Origin: an uncultured Verrucomicrobiota bacterium
GTDB taxonomy: Bacteria > Verrucomicrobiota > Verrucomicrobiia > Chthoniobacterales > JACTMZ01
Assembly: GCA_903953565.1 (NCBI GenBank)
Contig: CAJBKE010000009.1
Coordinates: 1-61,504, forward strand
Reading direction: 5' to 3'
DNA: 61,504 nt
Part shown: piece by piece, positions 1 to 8,336 of the stretch
Position numbering within the stretch: position 1 is the first letter of the stretch
Layout: every line of letters starts with the position of its first letter
Program-made: the position numbers and the translations under genes
Notes under the pieces: model-generated
Told to the model about the DNA's origin: nothing
Databases searched by the model: none
The model's input: only the letters and a program-made list of their open reading frames with translations

Positions 1-1
1 C

Positions 2-1009
2 GCTGCGTCTCCTCTCTTTATCGGCTGGGGTGGAACAAACAGCAGCCTGACCGTGGCCGACGGTGGAAACGTGGCCGCCCCGCAGACCACCATCGCCGCG
101 AATCATGGCTCCTCGGGCACGCTCAATATCGGGCGCTTTGGCACCAACGATGCGGCAGGAACGGTCTCCACGCCCACGATCGCCTTCGGAGCCGGCACCG
201 GGACGATCAACTTCAACCAGAGCAATAGCACAACGATCAACGCGGCCATCTCCGGCAACGGATCGGTCAACCAACTCGGCAGCGGGACGACGATCCTTGC
301 CGGACACAACACCTACACGGGACCGACGACGGTGGCGGCGGGCGACCTCGTTGTCAACGGCTCGATCGCCAACAGCACGGTCACCGTGAACAACGGGGGA
401 ACATTGTCAGGATCCGGCTCGGTCGGCGGCATTGTTCTCAATCTTGGCGGCACGATCAATCCGGGCAACTCGCCCGGCACACATTCCGTGGCCGGCAATG
501 TCGTGTGGAACGCAGGCGCCAACTACAATTGGCAGATTCACGACGTCCAACCCGGCGGCGCCGGCACCAGCACGGGGTGGGATCTCATGAGCGCCACCGG
601 CACGCTCGACCTGAGTGCCCTCACCGTGGGCAGCGAGTTCAACATCAACCTCTGGTTGCTCTCTGGCGTCGCGCCCGATGCGAACGGCCCCGCGCTCAAC
701 TTCGATCCAAACCAGAATTACACTTGGACCATCCTCACCGCAGCCGGCGGCATCAGTGGATTCACCGGCAGTAGCCAATTCGTCATCAACACCGCAGCAA
801 TCAACGGCACAGGAGGCTTCGCCAATGCACTCAACGGCGGCAGCTTCTCCCTCGCGCAAAGCGGCAACGACTTGAACCTCGTCTTCACCGCAGCCGGCGG
901 CCCCGGGGCGCCTTCGCCGGTGCCCGAACCCGGCACGTGGGCCGCGGCAGCCTTGCTCGCCGGCGGCGCGGCGTTCATGCGCTGGCGCAAGCGGAACAAA
1001 GCTTCCTGA
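2..1009 (+). CDS. PEP-CTERM autotransporter-repeat protein, 5' truncated by window edge
   Basis: The reading frame is open from base 2, so the true start lies outside the window; 335 residues are visible. The protein holds an autotransporter-associated beta-strand repeat (motif NTYTGPTTV with a following LVVNG), which in this family predicts a surface-exposed beta-helix. It ends in a PEP-CTERM sorting signal: VPEPGTW, a hydrophobic stretch, then an Arg/Lys-rich tail. PEP-CTERM proteins are normally exported and processed by an exosortase; none is encoded here. From the GSSGTLNIGR motif onward it closely resembles the C-terminal third of the next gene, so the two are paralogues. Family assignment is secure; ligand or role is unknown. 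Confidence 0.85.
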   Translation, partial: AASPLFIGWGGTNSSLTVADGGNVAAPQTTIAANHGSSGTLNIGRFGTNDAAGTVSTPTIAFGAGTGTINFNQSNSTTINAAISGNGSVNQLGSGTTILAGHNTYTGPTTVAAGDLVVNGSIANSTVTVNNGGTLSGSGSVGGIVLNLGGTINPGNSPGTHSVAGNVVWNAGANYNWQIHDVQPGGAGTSTGWDLMSATGTLDLSALTVGSEFNINLWLLSGVAPDANGPALNFDPNQNYTWTILTAAGGISGFTGSSQFVINTAAINGTGGFANALNGGSFSLAQSGNDLNLVFTAAGGPGAPSPVPEPGTWAAAALLAGGAAFMRWRKRNKAS

Positions 1010-1474
1010 ATGACCATCGGGGGTTGGTAATTCCTAGCGATACCCGCACGGCAATGAGCGGGCGTTCTTTTCTGACTGCTGCAGGAGCCGGCCTCAAGCG
1101 CAACCTCGCCATGCTCGGTGTCAAACGCCGCCGTCGCTCGGCCTGAGTTTTTGCACAGATCACCGGAGTGCTCGGGCGCTCGGGGAAGATCTCGCCGAAG
1201 CGAGACCCGCAGGGCGACATGAGCGGGAGCGAAGGAGTCAACGTAACGAAGGAAACGAAGGGGTAGGGCAGATTCCCGCTGGCGCGCCATTTCTCTTCGC
1301 GCTCTCCGTGTCTCTGTGAGAGCTCTTAGCTTTTGTCGTCAGGGCTCGGTATGCGGGCTGCGAGAGGAAAATTGCAATTTACCCGAAACCGCTTGAGGAA
1401 ACCAATTTGCTGGCTACCTTGCCCGTTAATATCCGAATTTAAGCCCGCCCCTTGGCGCAAAGAAACCAAACCCC
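1010..1474. other. 465-bp intergenic stretch with a PEP-CTERM tail remnant
   Basis: No intact gene is seen. Bases 1128-1152 are nearly identical to the last codons and stop of the PEP-CTERM gene ending at 5036 (both encode RRRRSA, then stop, then a T run), and the sequence just upstream still reads AGAGLKRNLAMLGV in that frame. This looks like the decayed 3' end of a lost PEP-CTERM paralogue. The rest shows no recognisable promoter or RNA. An AACGAAGG-type motif near 1247-1262 recurs near 5773-5790 and 23541-23552. Confidence 0.5.
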
Positions 1475-4132
1475 ATGAAAAAAACCATTCAATCGATCAT
1501 TCTTGCCGCGGGCTTGGCCAGTGGCTTGTCGTCCGCCCTGCAGGCCCAGCCTACGACGAGCTGGACCATCGGCTCCACAAACCCCGTGCTCGCACCTGGG
1601 TATACTGGAGGCTACGCAGGTTCGATCACCAATTGGACGGCGCCGAATACTGGTTACTACAGTATTCGGGCGTATGGTGGCTCGACTGGTGGGGCTGGAG
1701 CAGTGATCGGAGGGGTTTTCTACCTCACCTCCAACACTACCCTTAATATTTTGGTGGGTAGTGGGAATATAGGTTATACAGCAGCTGGCGCTGGCGGAAC
1801 ATTCGTGGTCACTTCCTCGACCAACCCCCTCGTGGTGGCAGGCGGTGGTGGGGGTTCAGGTCAGAAAAATTATACCGATTGGAATTCAGCCAACGCGAGC
1901 CTCACCACATCTGGGAATGATGCCTATTATTTCGGAGCCAATCAGCAGGGATCGGGTGGCACGAACGGATATGGAGGAACGATTGGGAGTGATTCTTCTG
2001 CACGGGGATCCGGTGGCGGCGGTGGTTTTTACGGAAATGGAGGGACGCATTTAATCACTGCTGCGATAAACCACGGTGACATTGCAGCCCAGGGAGGGTT
2101 TAGCTACGTCAATGGTGGCTACGGAGGCTACGACAATCCCCAAACCAGCGGCCCTTATACGGAGAATGGTTATTTCGGCGGCGGTGGGCAGACCGGGGCG
2201 AACCTCAGTCCTCCAGGAGGAGGCGGAGGAGGCTACAGCGGGGGAGGCGGAGGTGGAGTTGCTACCCACGGAAACAATTACGGTAGCGGCGGTGGAGGTG
2301 GTTCCTATCTCGACGCATCGGCTTTACATGCGGTGAAATACGTCAACAACTCATCCATTCCCAACTTCACCGCCAACGGCATGGTATGGATCTATGAGGT
2401 CACTTCCGCCACCTTGACGAACGGCACCACAGCGGAAGCTAACGTTGACATCGGAACCGGAGGGATATCCAACGAGAGCCTCTTCGTGGCGAACCCGGGC
2501 ACGCTGCTTACCTCCTCGAACAATGTCGTGGTGGGGGACAGCACCACCGGCAACAGCATGGTCATTTCTGGCGGCGGCCAGGTGCAGAACTTTGTCAGCG
2601 GCATCATCGGCTCCCAAGCCGGTGCATCGAGCAACTCAGTCACGGTCAACGGATCCGGATCGAGGTGGCGAAGTGACAGCAACATGATCGTCGGTGAGAA
2701 CGGGTCCGGCAATAGTCTGGTTGTGTCAAGCGGCGGCGCGGTGCTTACGGGCATAGTTTCCAACTCTACGGTTGTCGGCTACAATGCAGGGTCGTCCAGC
2801 AACTCGGTGCTCGTGACTGGCAGCGGTTCGACCTTCACCAACAACGGCGTCACGGTCGGCTACAGCGGCTCGGGTAACAGCCTCGTCATCGCCAACGGCG
2901 GCTTCATGCAGGGCATCGACTCCGACACCGTGATCGGATACAACTCCACTTCCGCGGGCAACAGTTTGCAGGTGACGGGCGCCGGATCGACTTTAGTCGG
3001 AGGTAAAATCGAGGTCGGCAGCGGAGGCTCAGGCAACAGCCTGTTGATCAGCAGCGGCGGATATGTCACCTCGAATTCCGGAGAGATCGGCGCCAATGCG
3101 GGCAGCAGCAGCAACAATGTGTTGGTGACAGGTAGCGGATCGACTTGGGAAGCCACTTTTGGCGTTCAGGTCGGCAGCTCAGGTGCTGGAGTGCTGACCG
3201 TGGCCGACGGGGGTTTGATGTTGGTCGATCCCACCGAGGATTCCTCGTTTACTATCGGAAAATACGCGGGTTCCTCGGGCACGCTGAACATCGGCCGTTA
3301 CGGAACCAACGACGAAGCGGGGACGGTCTCCACGCCGAGGATTGTATTCGGCGCCGGGACGGGAACGCTCAACTTCAACCAGGCCGACAGCACGACCATC
3401 TCGGCCGCCATCTCGGGCAACGGCACGGTCAACCAACTCGGCAGCGGCACAACAGTCCTCACCGCAAGCAACACTTACACCGGTGCGACCACGGTGTCCG
3501 GCGGCGAGTTGGTTGTCAATGGGGCTGCCAACAGCAGCACGGTCTCGGTGAACAACGGCGGTATCTTGAGCGGCAGCGGATCGATCGGCGGACTCATCGT
3601 CAACGCTGGCGGCACGATCAGCCCGGGCAACTCACCGGGCACTGCGATTGTGACGGGCAATGCGGTTTGGAATTCTGGCGGTTTCTACGATTGGCAAGTC
3701 TACGATGCCACCGGCGTCGCCGGTCAGGATTGGGATCTGCTTGCGATCTCCGGCTCCCTCAATCTGAGTGCGTTGAGCATCGGCAGCGAATACACGATCA
3801 ATCTTTGGTCGCTCGAACAGATCGGGCCCGATGTGAACGGCGACGCGCTCAACTTCGGCCCCGGCGTTTGGACGATCGCCACAGCGGCGGGCGGCATCAC
3901 CGGATTTACCGGCACAGATCAGTTCATCATCAACACCGCACCGACAATCACCTCGGCAGGATTTTCCAATCCGCTCAATGGTGGCACATTCTCCATCGAG
4001 CAAAGCGGTAACAACCTGAACCTGCGCTTCACTTCCAACGCGGTGCCGGAGCCCGGCACTTGGGCTGCCGCGGCACTACTCGCCGGCGGCGCGGCCTTCA
4101 TGCGCTGGCGCAGGCGCGGAAAAGTTTCCTGA
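1475..4132 (+). CDS. Large exported PEP-CTERM protein with Gly-rich and beta-helix repeats
   Basis: An 885-residue secreted protein. Residues 1-25 are a typical Sec signal peptide ending ALQAQ. Residues about 60-290 are very rich in Gly, with runs of 4-6 Gly, like Gly-rich adhesive domains. Residues about 345-580 contain several approximate 45-50-residue repeats built on GNSLVISSGG and SSNSVLVTGSGS, expected to stack as a beta-helix. An autotransporter-associated repeat (NTYTGATTV) follows near residue 670, then a C-terminal domain and the sorting signal VPEPGTW, a hydrophobic segment and a basic tail. It is probably a surface or extracellular matrix protein. The ATG is preceded by an A-rich leader without a strong Shine-Dalgarno sequence. 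Function beyond surface localisation is inference. Confidence 0.85.
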   Translation: MKKTIQSIILAAGLASGLSSALQAQPTTSWTIGSTNPVLAPGYTGGYAGSITNWTAPNTGYYSIRAYGGSTGGAGAVIGGVFYLTSNTTLNILVGSGNIGYTAAGAGGTFVVTSSTNPLVVAGGGGGSGQKNYTDWNSANASLTTSGNDAYYFGANQQGSGGTNGYGGTIGSDSSARGSGGGGGFYGNGGTHLITAAINHGDIAAQGGFSYVNGGYGGYDNPQTSGPYTENGYFGGGGQTGANLSPPGGGGGGYSGGGGGGVATHGNNYGSGGGGGSYLDASALHAVKYVNNSSIPNFTANGMVWIYEVTSATLTNGTTAEANVDIGTGGISNESLFVANPGTLLTSSNNVVVGDSTTGNSMVISGGGQVQNFVSGIIGSQAGASSNSVTVNGSGSRWRSDSNMIVGENGSGNSLVVSSGGAVLTGIVSNSTVVGYNAGSSSNSVLVTGSGSTFTNNGVTVGYSGSGNSLVIANGGFMQGIDSDTVIGYNSTSAGNSLQVTGAGSTLVGGKIEVGSGGSGNSLLISSGGYVTSNSGEIGANAGSSSNNVLVTGSGSTWEATFGVQVGSSGAGVLTVADGGLMLVDPTEDSSFTIGKYAGSSGTLNIGRYGTNDEAGTVSTPRIVFGAGTGTLNFNQADSTTISAAISGNGTVNQLGSGTTVLTASNTYTGATTVSGGELVVNGAANSSTVSVNNGGILSGSGSIGGLIVNAGGTISPGNSPGTAIVTGNAVWNSGGFYDWQVYDATGVAGQDWDLLAISGSLNLSALSIGSEYTINLWSLEQIGPDVNGDALNFGPGVWTIATAAGGITGFTGTDQFIINTAPTITSAGFSNPLNGGTFSIEQSGNNLNLRFTSNAVPEPGTWAAAALLAGGAAFMRWRRRGKVS
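2518..3210 (+). repeat. Tandem protein-coding repeats inside the large PEP-CTERM gene
   Basis: Within the 885-residue protein, units with the pattern VxVGxxGSGNSLVISxGG followed by IGxxAGSSSNSVLVTGSGS recur about five times with roughly 130-150 bp periodicity. The DNA copies are diverged, so this is an old protein repeat and not a recent array. Such units are typical of beta-helical adhesins. Confidence 0.65.
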
Positions 4133-4201
4133 TTGGCAGCGCGAATTACCCCCTATGCCCTCGAATCCGATAAGCTGACCGAAATCCAACCTCATCCGTG
4201 T

Positions 4202-4236
4202 CCCGGGCCGGTTTATGCCACCCGGGGATGGCTTTT
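4202..4236 (+). terminator. Possible terminator hairpin after the 885-aa gene
   Basis: The arms CCCGGG (4202-4207) and CCCGGG (4221-4226) can pair around a 13-base loop, followed by a short T-rich stretch (CTTTTA). It lies about 70 bases after the stop of the large PEP-CTERM gene and before the next one. The U tract is weak, so confidence is low. Confidence 0.35.
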
Positions 4237-4277
4237 AGGATTGCGGGACGTGTTGCGCGTGGCATCTTTCGCGACGT

Positions 4278-5036
4278 ATGAGACCAATAACTCTCGCGGT
4301 AGCTTCGATCCTTGCCGCGGCAATCTTCTTCTCGCCCGGCAGTTCTGCGCGGGCCGAGGCATCGACCCTGGTCAACAATCTTCCCGGACAGAATTCTTAC
4401 GGCGGGTGGAACGATTGGCCGTTCGGGTCCGCGCAGCTGACCAATTCAGGCAACTTCGCCGCCCAGCGATTCACTTCCGGCGGCAGCAACTACATCAACC
4501 AGTTGCTCACGGTCACCCTGTGGTCGCAGACGCTTTCCGGCGCGGCCGCCATGCCACTCAGTATCTACACGGGAAGTTCGGCTGCCCCGGGTTTCGATCC
4601 GGGCAATCCGTCGAACAATTTGGTGACGCAATTGGGTTTTCAGGGCGCATTCGATATCGCCGACGGAACGCTTGTCGCTTCTCCAACCACGTCGAATGCC
4701 TATCTCAACCGGTATGCATCCGCTTCCGCCCTCACCTTGTCAGCCGGTATCAACTACTGGGTGGTGGCAAGTGGCCTTGACGGTTCGGACTTCGTCTGGG
4801 ACTCCGGCACCAATCAGGTCCCGGTGACCAATGCGCCCCCCGGAACCACGTTCGGGAGTGGATTCTCCTGGGGTAGCAACTCCCAGTGGGACGGGGTGAG
4901 CTGGCAGCCATACAATTCCAGCGAAGCGCTGATGATGGAAGTGCAGGTGGTGCCGGAACCCTCGACCTACGCGCTGCTGGCCATCGCGCTTGCCGGCCTC
5001 GGTGCGCACGTGCTGCGCCGCCGTCGCTCGGCCTGA
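4278..5036 (+). CDS. PEP-CTERM protein, 252 aa
   Basis: An exported protein with an N-terminal signal peptide (residues 1-27, cleaved near ARAEA), a compact beta-rich body and a C-terminal PEP-CTERM signal (VPEPSTYALL, hydrophobic segment, then RRRRSA). The body, with segments such as AAQRFTSGG and LLTVTLWSQ, resembles the choice-of-anchor R type domain found in PEP-CTERM proteins; that match is from memory and unconfirmed. Its sorting motif (PSTY) differs from the PGTW motif of the three neighbouring PEP-CTERM proteins, suggesting a different subfamily. It is monocistronic, with a 145-bp gap upstream. Confidence 0.8.
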   Translation: MRPITLAVASILAAAIFFSPGSSARAEASTLVNNLPGQNSYGGWNDWPFGSAQLTNSGNFAAQRFTSGGSNYINQLLTVTLWSQTLSGAAAMPLSIYTGSSAAPGFDPGNPSNNLVTQLGFQGAFDIADGTLVASPTTSNAYLNRYASASALTLSAGINYWVVASGLDGSDFVWDSGTNQVPVTNAPPGTTFGSGFSWGSNSQWDGVSWQPYNSSEALMMEVQVVPEPSTYALLAIALAGLGAHVLRRRRSA

Positions 5037-5045
5037 GTTTTTCTT

Positions 5046-5339
5046 TCAATCGTCGCCCGCCAGCAGAAGCTGGAATGTGCGCAGGATTTCCGCGGACGCG
5101 GTGCTGTCCAACTCGCCGACGCGTTTCAGCGCGGTGGTATTGACCGGTCGAAGAAGATCGCAAGCCACCACATAATCATCACCACCCCATCGGATCTTCA
5201 CACGCAGCGGGGTGAGCGAGAGGTTTTTGCGGAGCGGACAAACCAGTTGCGTGGGTAAAGCGGCCAAGCCGGGATGTTGCAAACCGACGAGATTGGGTCG
5301 CGAGATGTCCGCCGTGGACGAATACAAAGGCAGATTCAT
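5046..5339 (-). CDS. CcdB/MazF-fold toxin candidate
   Basis: A 97-residue product from the internal ATG at 5339. The pattern LVGLQHPGLAALPTQLVCPL, followed by LRVKI, a gap, YVVACDLLRPV and LKRVGEL, fits the SH3-like CcdB/PemK toxin fold; CcdB has about 36 residues before the equivalent PL, as here. A longer frame extends to 5372 but its extra codons run towards a repeat. The likely antitoxin (5476-5721) is upstream on the same strand, but 136 bp containing a REPIN-like element separate the two, whereas such genes usually abut. No strong ribosome-binding site precedes the ATG, so expression may be reduced. CcdB versus PemK assignment is uncertain. Confidence 0.6.
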   Translation of the reverse strand: MNLPLYSSTADISRPNLVGLQHPGLAALPTQLVCPLRKNLSLTPLRVKIRWGGDDYVVACDLLRPVNTTALKRVGELDSTASAEILRTFQLLLAGDD

Positions 5340-5372
5340 TCGTGCCGCGGAAATGCTGCCGACATCTGGCAA

Positions 5373-5439
5373 GGTGGATCGCGCCGTCCCGGCGCGATAT
5401 TACAATTTGTAAATCGCGATGGGGACATCGCGATCCACC
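5373..5439. repeat. Repeat A copy 1 (REPIN-like)
   Basis: A 67-bp element bounded by perfect 11-bp terminal inverted repeats GGTGGATCGCG and CGCGATCCACC. Each half folds: the left arms ATCGCGCC and GGCGCGAT surround GTCCC, and the right arms ATCGCGAT and ATCGCGAT surround GGGGAC. A 14-base AT-rich spacer separates the halves. Two further copies are at 23567-23632 and 55496-55560. It sits between antitoxin and toxin. Confidence 0.85.
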
Positions 5440-5475
5440 ATCTGCTCGAAGTTTGAAAGCGGTTAAGCATTGGTA

Positions 5476-5721
5476 TCACTCCGCAGCGATCGGAATTTCT
5501 TCGTTAAGTTTGAGCGTCTCCTCGCGCACCTTGGGTGTGTAGGCGGTGACCGCGGTTCGGTAAAACGCCTCGCGCTCACGACGTTTCTTTTCCTTGGTCA
5601 GCAACTCCTCGACAAAGACCGATTTCGGCAGTTCCCCGCGCATGCTGTCCAACATGCGGAATGCACTGCGGGCCAGTGTCAGGGTCTGACGCGGAGCAGG
5701 CGACTTTTGAGCGACTTTCAT
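5476..5721 (-). CDS. Small antitoxin-like protein (partner of CcdB/MazF-like gene)
   Basis: An 81-residue protein starting at ATG 5721 (MKVAQKSPAPR). Its upstream frame is open to 5856 but reads through the divergent promoter region, so the internal ATG is preferred. It is highly charged, with a predicted helical stretch KSVFVEELLTKEKKRRERE followed by an acidic flexible tail, as expected of an antitoxin with a DNA-binding N-terminus and a toxin-wrapping C-terminus. It lies directly upstream of the toxin candidate on the same strand, which is the main support. No named antitoxin family was recognised with certainty. Confidence 0.55.
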   Translation of the reverse strand: MKVAQKSPAPRQTLTLARSAFRMLDSMRGELPKSVFVEELLTKEKKRREREAFYRTAVTAYTPKVREETLKLNEEIPIAAE

Positions 5722-5813
5722 GCGACTAATGTGAACGCTGCTGCTCCGACAGTCAACCGATCCTGAGGACCATCCTTTGTTACCTTCGTTGGCTTCTGTT
5801 AATCCTTCGTCCC

Positions 5814-6482
5814 GTGAAGGCCGTTCTTTGTCTGATCTTGTGTCTAGTCGCTTCACTTGGCTGCGCCACCGAAGTCCAGCAGCACGGACTGAGCTTCGAG
5901 CACTGGGTGGCCGACACCTTCTTCGGCGGACACCGTCCGTCAGGCCCGACGGACAAGTGGGACATCCCGGCGTCGGCTAACACCCAACACGGACGCATTC
6001 CGGTCAACCCGAAGGCCACGCAATATGGCGAACCGGTGCTGCTTGGCGATGCGCTGCGGCAATACGACATCAAAGAGCCCTTTGTCCTGATCGTTGGATT
6101 CTGGGAGCAGGACGGACGCGACAAAAAATTCGTCCAATCCCTCGTTGCCCGCATCGAACCCGAGCAGTGGCGCCAACTCTGGGCACCGGTCACCCGCAAG
6201 GATCTCGAGGCGATGGACAAACTGGTCAAAGACACTTCGCGCCCGGTCGCGGAGGTGCGGAAAGAAGTTCTCCGCCGCAAAAAGCAACCGCCTTTCTCGC
6301 AAGCGGTGATCCAACTCAACCCCAAGATCGACCAATCCCAGCGACGCCTGCAGTGCAGTATTTCCTACGTGCGACTGTTCAAGAACCTCGCCCCGGGTCG
6401 CGACCGCAAAGCGCAGTCTTTTGCCGAGGTTTTCGGCCGGCGCATTCCGCCGATCACGGCGTCTCCTCCACGGGATTTTTAG
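5814..6482 (+). CDS. Exported protein with possible restriction-endonuclease-like fold
   Basis: A 222-residue protein from GTG 5814. Residues 1-19 form a signal peptide (MKAVLCLILCLVASLGCA). The body contains a segment resembling a PD-(D/E)xK nuclease core: an early acidic residue in FEHWVAD, TDKWDIPA, then RIPVNPKATQYG and GDALRQYDI and FVLIVGFW. The usual acidic residue of (D/E)xK would be N in VNPKA, so the active site is incomplete or displaced. The fold call is inference; the gene is otherwise unrecognised. It is divergent from the antitoxin and convergent with the amidase, and is probably transcribed alone. A secreted nuclease-fold protein would be unusual; an alternative is a lipid-anchored protein of unknown function. 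Confidence 0.55.
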   Translation: MKAVLCLILCLVASLGCATEVQQHGLSFEHWVADTFFGGHRPSGPTDKWDIPASANTQHGRIPVNPKATQYGEPVLLGDALRQYDIKEPFVLIVGFWEQDGRDKKFVQSLVARIEPEQWRQLWAPVTRKDLEAMDKLVKDTSRPVAEVRKEVLRRKKQPPFSQAVIQLNPKIDQSQRRLQCSISYVRLFKNLAPGRDRKAQSFAEVFGRRIPPITASPPRDF

Positions 6483-6507
6483 CCCGCCTACTTTGCGGTG
6501 CGAAATA

Positions 6508-6542
6508 GGCGCCGGGCGGTTCGCGTGCCGCCCGTCCCTACC
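6508..6542. repeat. Repeat B copy 1
   Basis: The arms CGGGCGG (6513-6519) and CCGCCCG (6528-6534) pair around an 8-base loop, followed by TCCCTACC. The reverse complement begins GGTAGGG, the head shared with copies near 24044-24083, 25425-25450 and 49499-49527. It lies between two convergent genes and could also help end transcription. Confidence 0.55.
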
Positions 6543-7143
6543 TCGATGACCGCACGATGCCGCGGACGATGGCATCGGCGAGGCGCTGGCGATAGCCGCC
6601 GGAGCGGATTTTGCGCGCTTCGTAGGAGCTGGAGAGGAATCCGCACTCGACCAGCGCCGCTGGTCGCGCGTTGTTGCGCAAAACGTGGAAGCGCGCGCGT
6701 TTCACGCCGCGGTTGCCGGAGACTCGGGACAATTCACGCTGGATGTTGGCCGCCAGCGGATAGGAGCGCGCGTTGTAGTAATAGGTCTCCGTGCCGCTCG
6801 CACTTGAGTTCCGGGCCCAATTGTAGTGAATACTGACGAACACCGCGCCGCGTTGGCGGTTGGAGATGGCGGCGCGGGTCGGGAGCGGAACGAAGTAGTC
6901 GCCCTTCCGCGTCATGACCACCCGGTAGCCGTTGCGCTTGAGTCCGCGTTCCACACGCTTGGCTGTGTCGAGGGCGTATTTTTTTTCGAGCGAGCCATCC
7001 ACGCCGCGCGCACCTTTGTCGATTCCGCCGTGGCCGGCATCAACCACCACGGTGCGAAAGCGTCCGACACCGCCCGGACCGGCGCAGCCGGTCAGAAAAA
7101 TCAGGGCAATGGCCACAACGGCCGAACTGATGATCCCTCGCAT
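6538..7143 (-). CDS. N-acetylmuramoyl-L-alanine amidase (Amidase_3), lipoprotein
   Basis: It hydrolyses the amide bond between muramic acid and the stem peptide of peptidoglycan, in the periplasm. From ATG 7143 the product is 201 residues with a lipoprotein signal (residues 1-20, lipobox LTGC). The Amidase_3 metal and catalytic residues are visible: His in VVDAGHGG, Glu in the SLEKKYALD segment, His in VSIHYN and Glu in ALVECGFLSS. The frame is open for 65 codons upstream, but that runs into the hisF start, and the lipoprotein signal fixes the chosen start. It is divergent from hisF with an 85-bp gap that probably contains both promoters. The domain is single, with no peptidoglycan-binding module. 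Confidence 0.9.
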   Translation of the reverse strand: MRGIISSAVVAIALIFLTGCAGPGGVGRFRTVVVDAGHGGIDKGARGVDGSLEKKYALDTAKRVERGLKRNGYRVVMTRKGDYFVPLPTRAAISNRQRGAVFVSIHYNWARNSSASGTETYYYNARSYPLAANIQRELSRVSGNRGVKRARFHVLRNNARPAALVECGFLSSSYEARKIRSGGYRQRLADAIVRGIVRSSR

Positions 7144-7228
7144 CGGTAGAACGTAAAAAACAAGTGGCCCGAGGCAAAGCAAATATCCACGCATTGCGCG
7201 AGATCGCTGAGGGAGGCATTCTCCTACC

Positions 7229-7990
7229 ATGCTGACCAAACGAATCATTCCCTGCCTCGACGTGACCGGCGGACGCGTGGTCAAGGGAACCAAGTTTCTC
7301 GAGCTGCGCGATGCCGGTGATCCGGTCGAGTGCGCCAAGGCCTACGATGCGCAGGGCGCGGACGAGTTGGTTTTCCTCGATATCACCGCATCCTCCGACA
7401 ATCGCGCCACCATGGTCGATGTGGTCGAGCGGACCGCCTCCGAGTGTTTCATGCCGCTGACCGTCGGTGGCGGGATCCGCACGGTGGAGGATATGAAGAC
7501 CATGTTGCGGGCCGGCGCGGACAAGGTGAGCGTCAACACCTCGGCCATCCAGCGTCCGGAACTGGTGCGCGAGGGCGCAGAGCGTTTCGGGTCGCAGTGC
7601 ATTGTGGTGGCCATTGACGCGCGGCGCCGTCCGGAAGGCGGGTGGACGGTTTTCACGCATGGCGGACGGAATCCGACGGACCTCGAGGCGGTGGCGTGGG
7701 CCAAGCGCGTGGAGGAATTGGGGGCCGGCGAGATTTTGCTCACCAGCATGGATGCGGATGGAACCAAGGAAGGCTATGACATGGAGTTGGTGCGGGCGGT
7801 GAGTGAGGCGGTGAGCATTCCGGTCATCGCCAGCGGCGGCGCGGGCAAACTCGAGCACATGGCCGATGTCTTGCAGAACGCCGGGGCAGACGCTGTCCTC
7901 GCCGCGAGCATTTTCCACTTCGGGGAATACACGGTGGGGGACGTGAAGCGATTTCTCGCCGAGCGCGGGGTGCCGGTGCGACTGGGGTAA
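7229..7990 (+). CDS. hisF: Imidazole glycerol phosphate synthase subunit HisF
   Basis: The cyclase subunit of histidine biosynthesis: it uses ammonia from HisH and PRFAR to make imidazole glycerol phosphate and AICAR, in the cytoplasm. The 253-residue length is standard. The (beta/alpha)8 barrel motifs are present: the catalytic Asp in [17 protein letters not shown] phosphate binding, the second catalytic Asp in VVAIDARR, and the SGGAGK loop. The start [12 protein letters not shown] is the family start. No other his gene is adjacent, so the pathway is dispersed in this genome. It is very secure. Confidence 0.97.
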   Translation: MLTKRIIPCLDVTGGRVVKGTKFLELRDAGDPVECAKAYDAQGADELVFLDITASSDNRATMVDVVERTASECFMPLTVGGGIRTVEDMKTMLRAGADKVSVNTSAIQRPELVREGAERFGSQCIVVAIDARRRPEGGWTVFTHGGRNPTDLEAVAWAKRVEELGAGEILLTSMDADGTKEGYDMELVRAVSEAVSIPVIASGGAGKLEHMADVLQNAGADAVLAASIFHFGEYTVGDVKRFLAERGVPVRLG

Positions 7991-8006
7991 GCAAATTCCC
8001 GAAAAG

Positions 8007-8075
8007 TTTTAGCCACGGATTAACGCGGATAAACGACAGGATTAGGTTTTCCGCCGACTGACATCGGCGCAAAAC
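8007..8075. repeat. Direct repeat D, left copy, flanking vapBC
   Basis: It begins TTTTAGCCAC and ends with GACATCGGCGCAAAAC. The right copy is at 8731-8823; the last 37-38 bases of the two (8038-8075 and 8787-8823) match closely. The pair brackets the vapBC module. The left part (AGCCACGGATTAACGCGG) also recurs, inverted, near 8921-8942. Confidence 0.6.
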
Positions 8076-8144
8076 ACAGGTCTCACTACGCATGGGCGAA
8101 GACGGTGTTTGACGGTAGCATATGGGAAGGCCATATTCATATGC

Positions 8145-8336
8145 ATGAGGACGACACTGATCCTGAATGAAGAGATTCTCTCCAAAGCCTCCGCTCTCGC
8201 GGGCGTCAAGGAGAAGACGGCGCTCGTTCACCTCGGTCTCGAGGCTCTCATCGCCAAGATGAGTGCCGCTCGGCTCGCGGCTCTGGGTGGCACCGAGCGG
8301 AACGCCAAAGCTTCGCCGCGCCGCCGCGCAGCTTGA
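8145..8336 (+). CDS. vapB: VapB-type antitoxin
   Basis: A 63-residue antitoxin expected to bind its promoter and neutralise the adjacent PIN-domain ribonuclease. The N-terminus MRTTLILNEEILSKASALAG is the typical ribbon-helix-helix VapB pattern (short beta strand, then a helix with a conserved Ala-Gly turn), followed by KTALVHLGLEALI. The start at ATG 8145 is chosen over upstream in-frame codons because it begins the strand motif. The stop codon overlaps the toxin ATG by one base, the usual arrangement of vapBC operons. The C-terminal tail is Arg/Ala rich. Confidence 0.85.
   Translation: MRTTLILNEEILSKASALAGVKEKTALVHLGLEALIAKMSAARLAALGGTERNAKASPRRRAA

Noticed and set aside
2200-2320. G-rich low-complexity DNA that might be a repeat array
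   Set aside because: It encodes Gly runs of the 885-residue protein in an intact frame; no regular DNA unit and spacers as in CRISPR.
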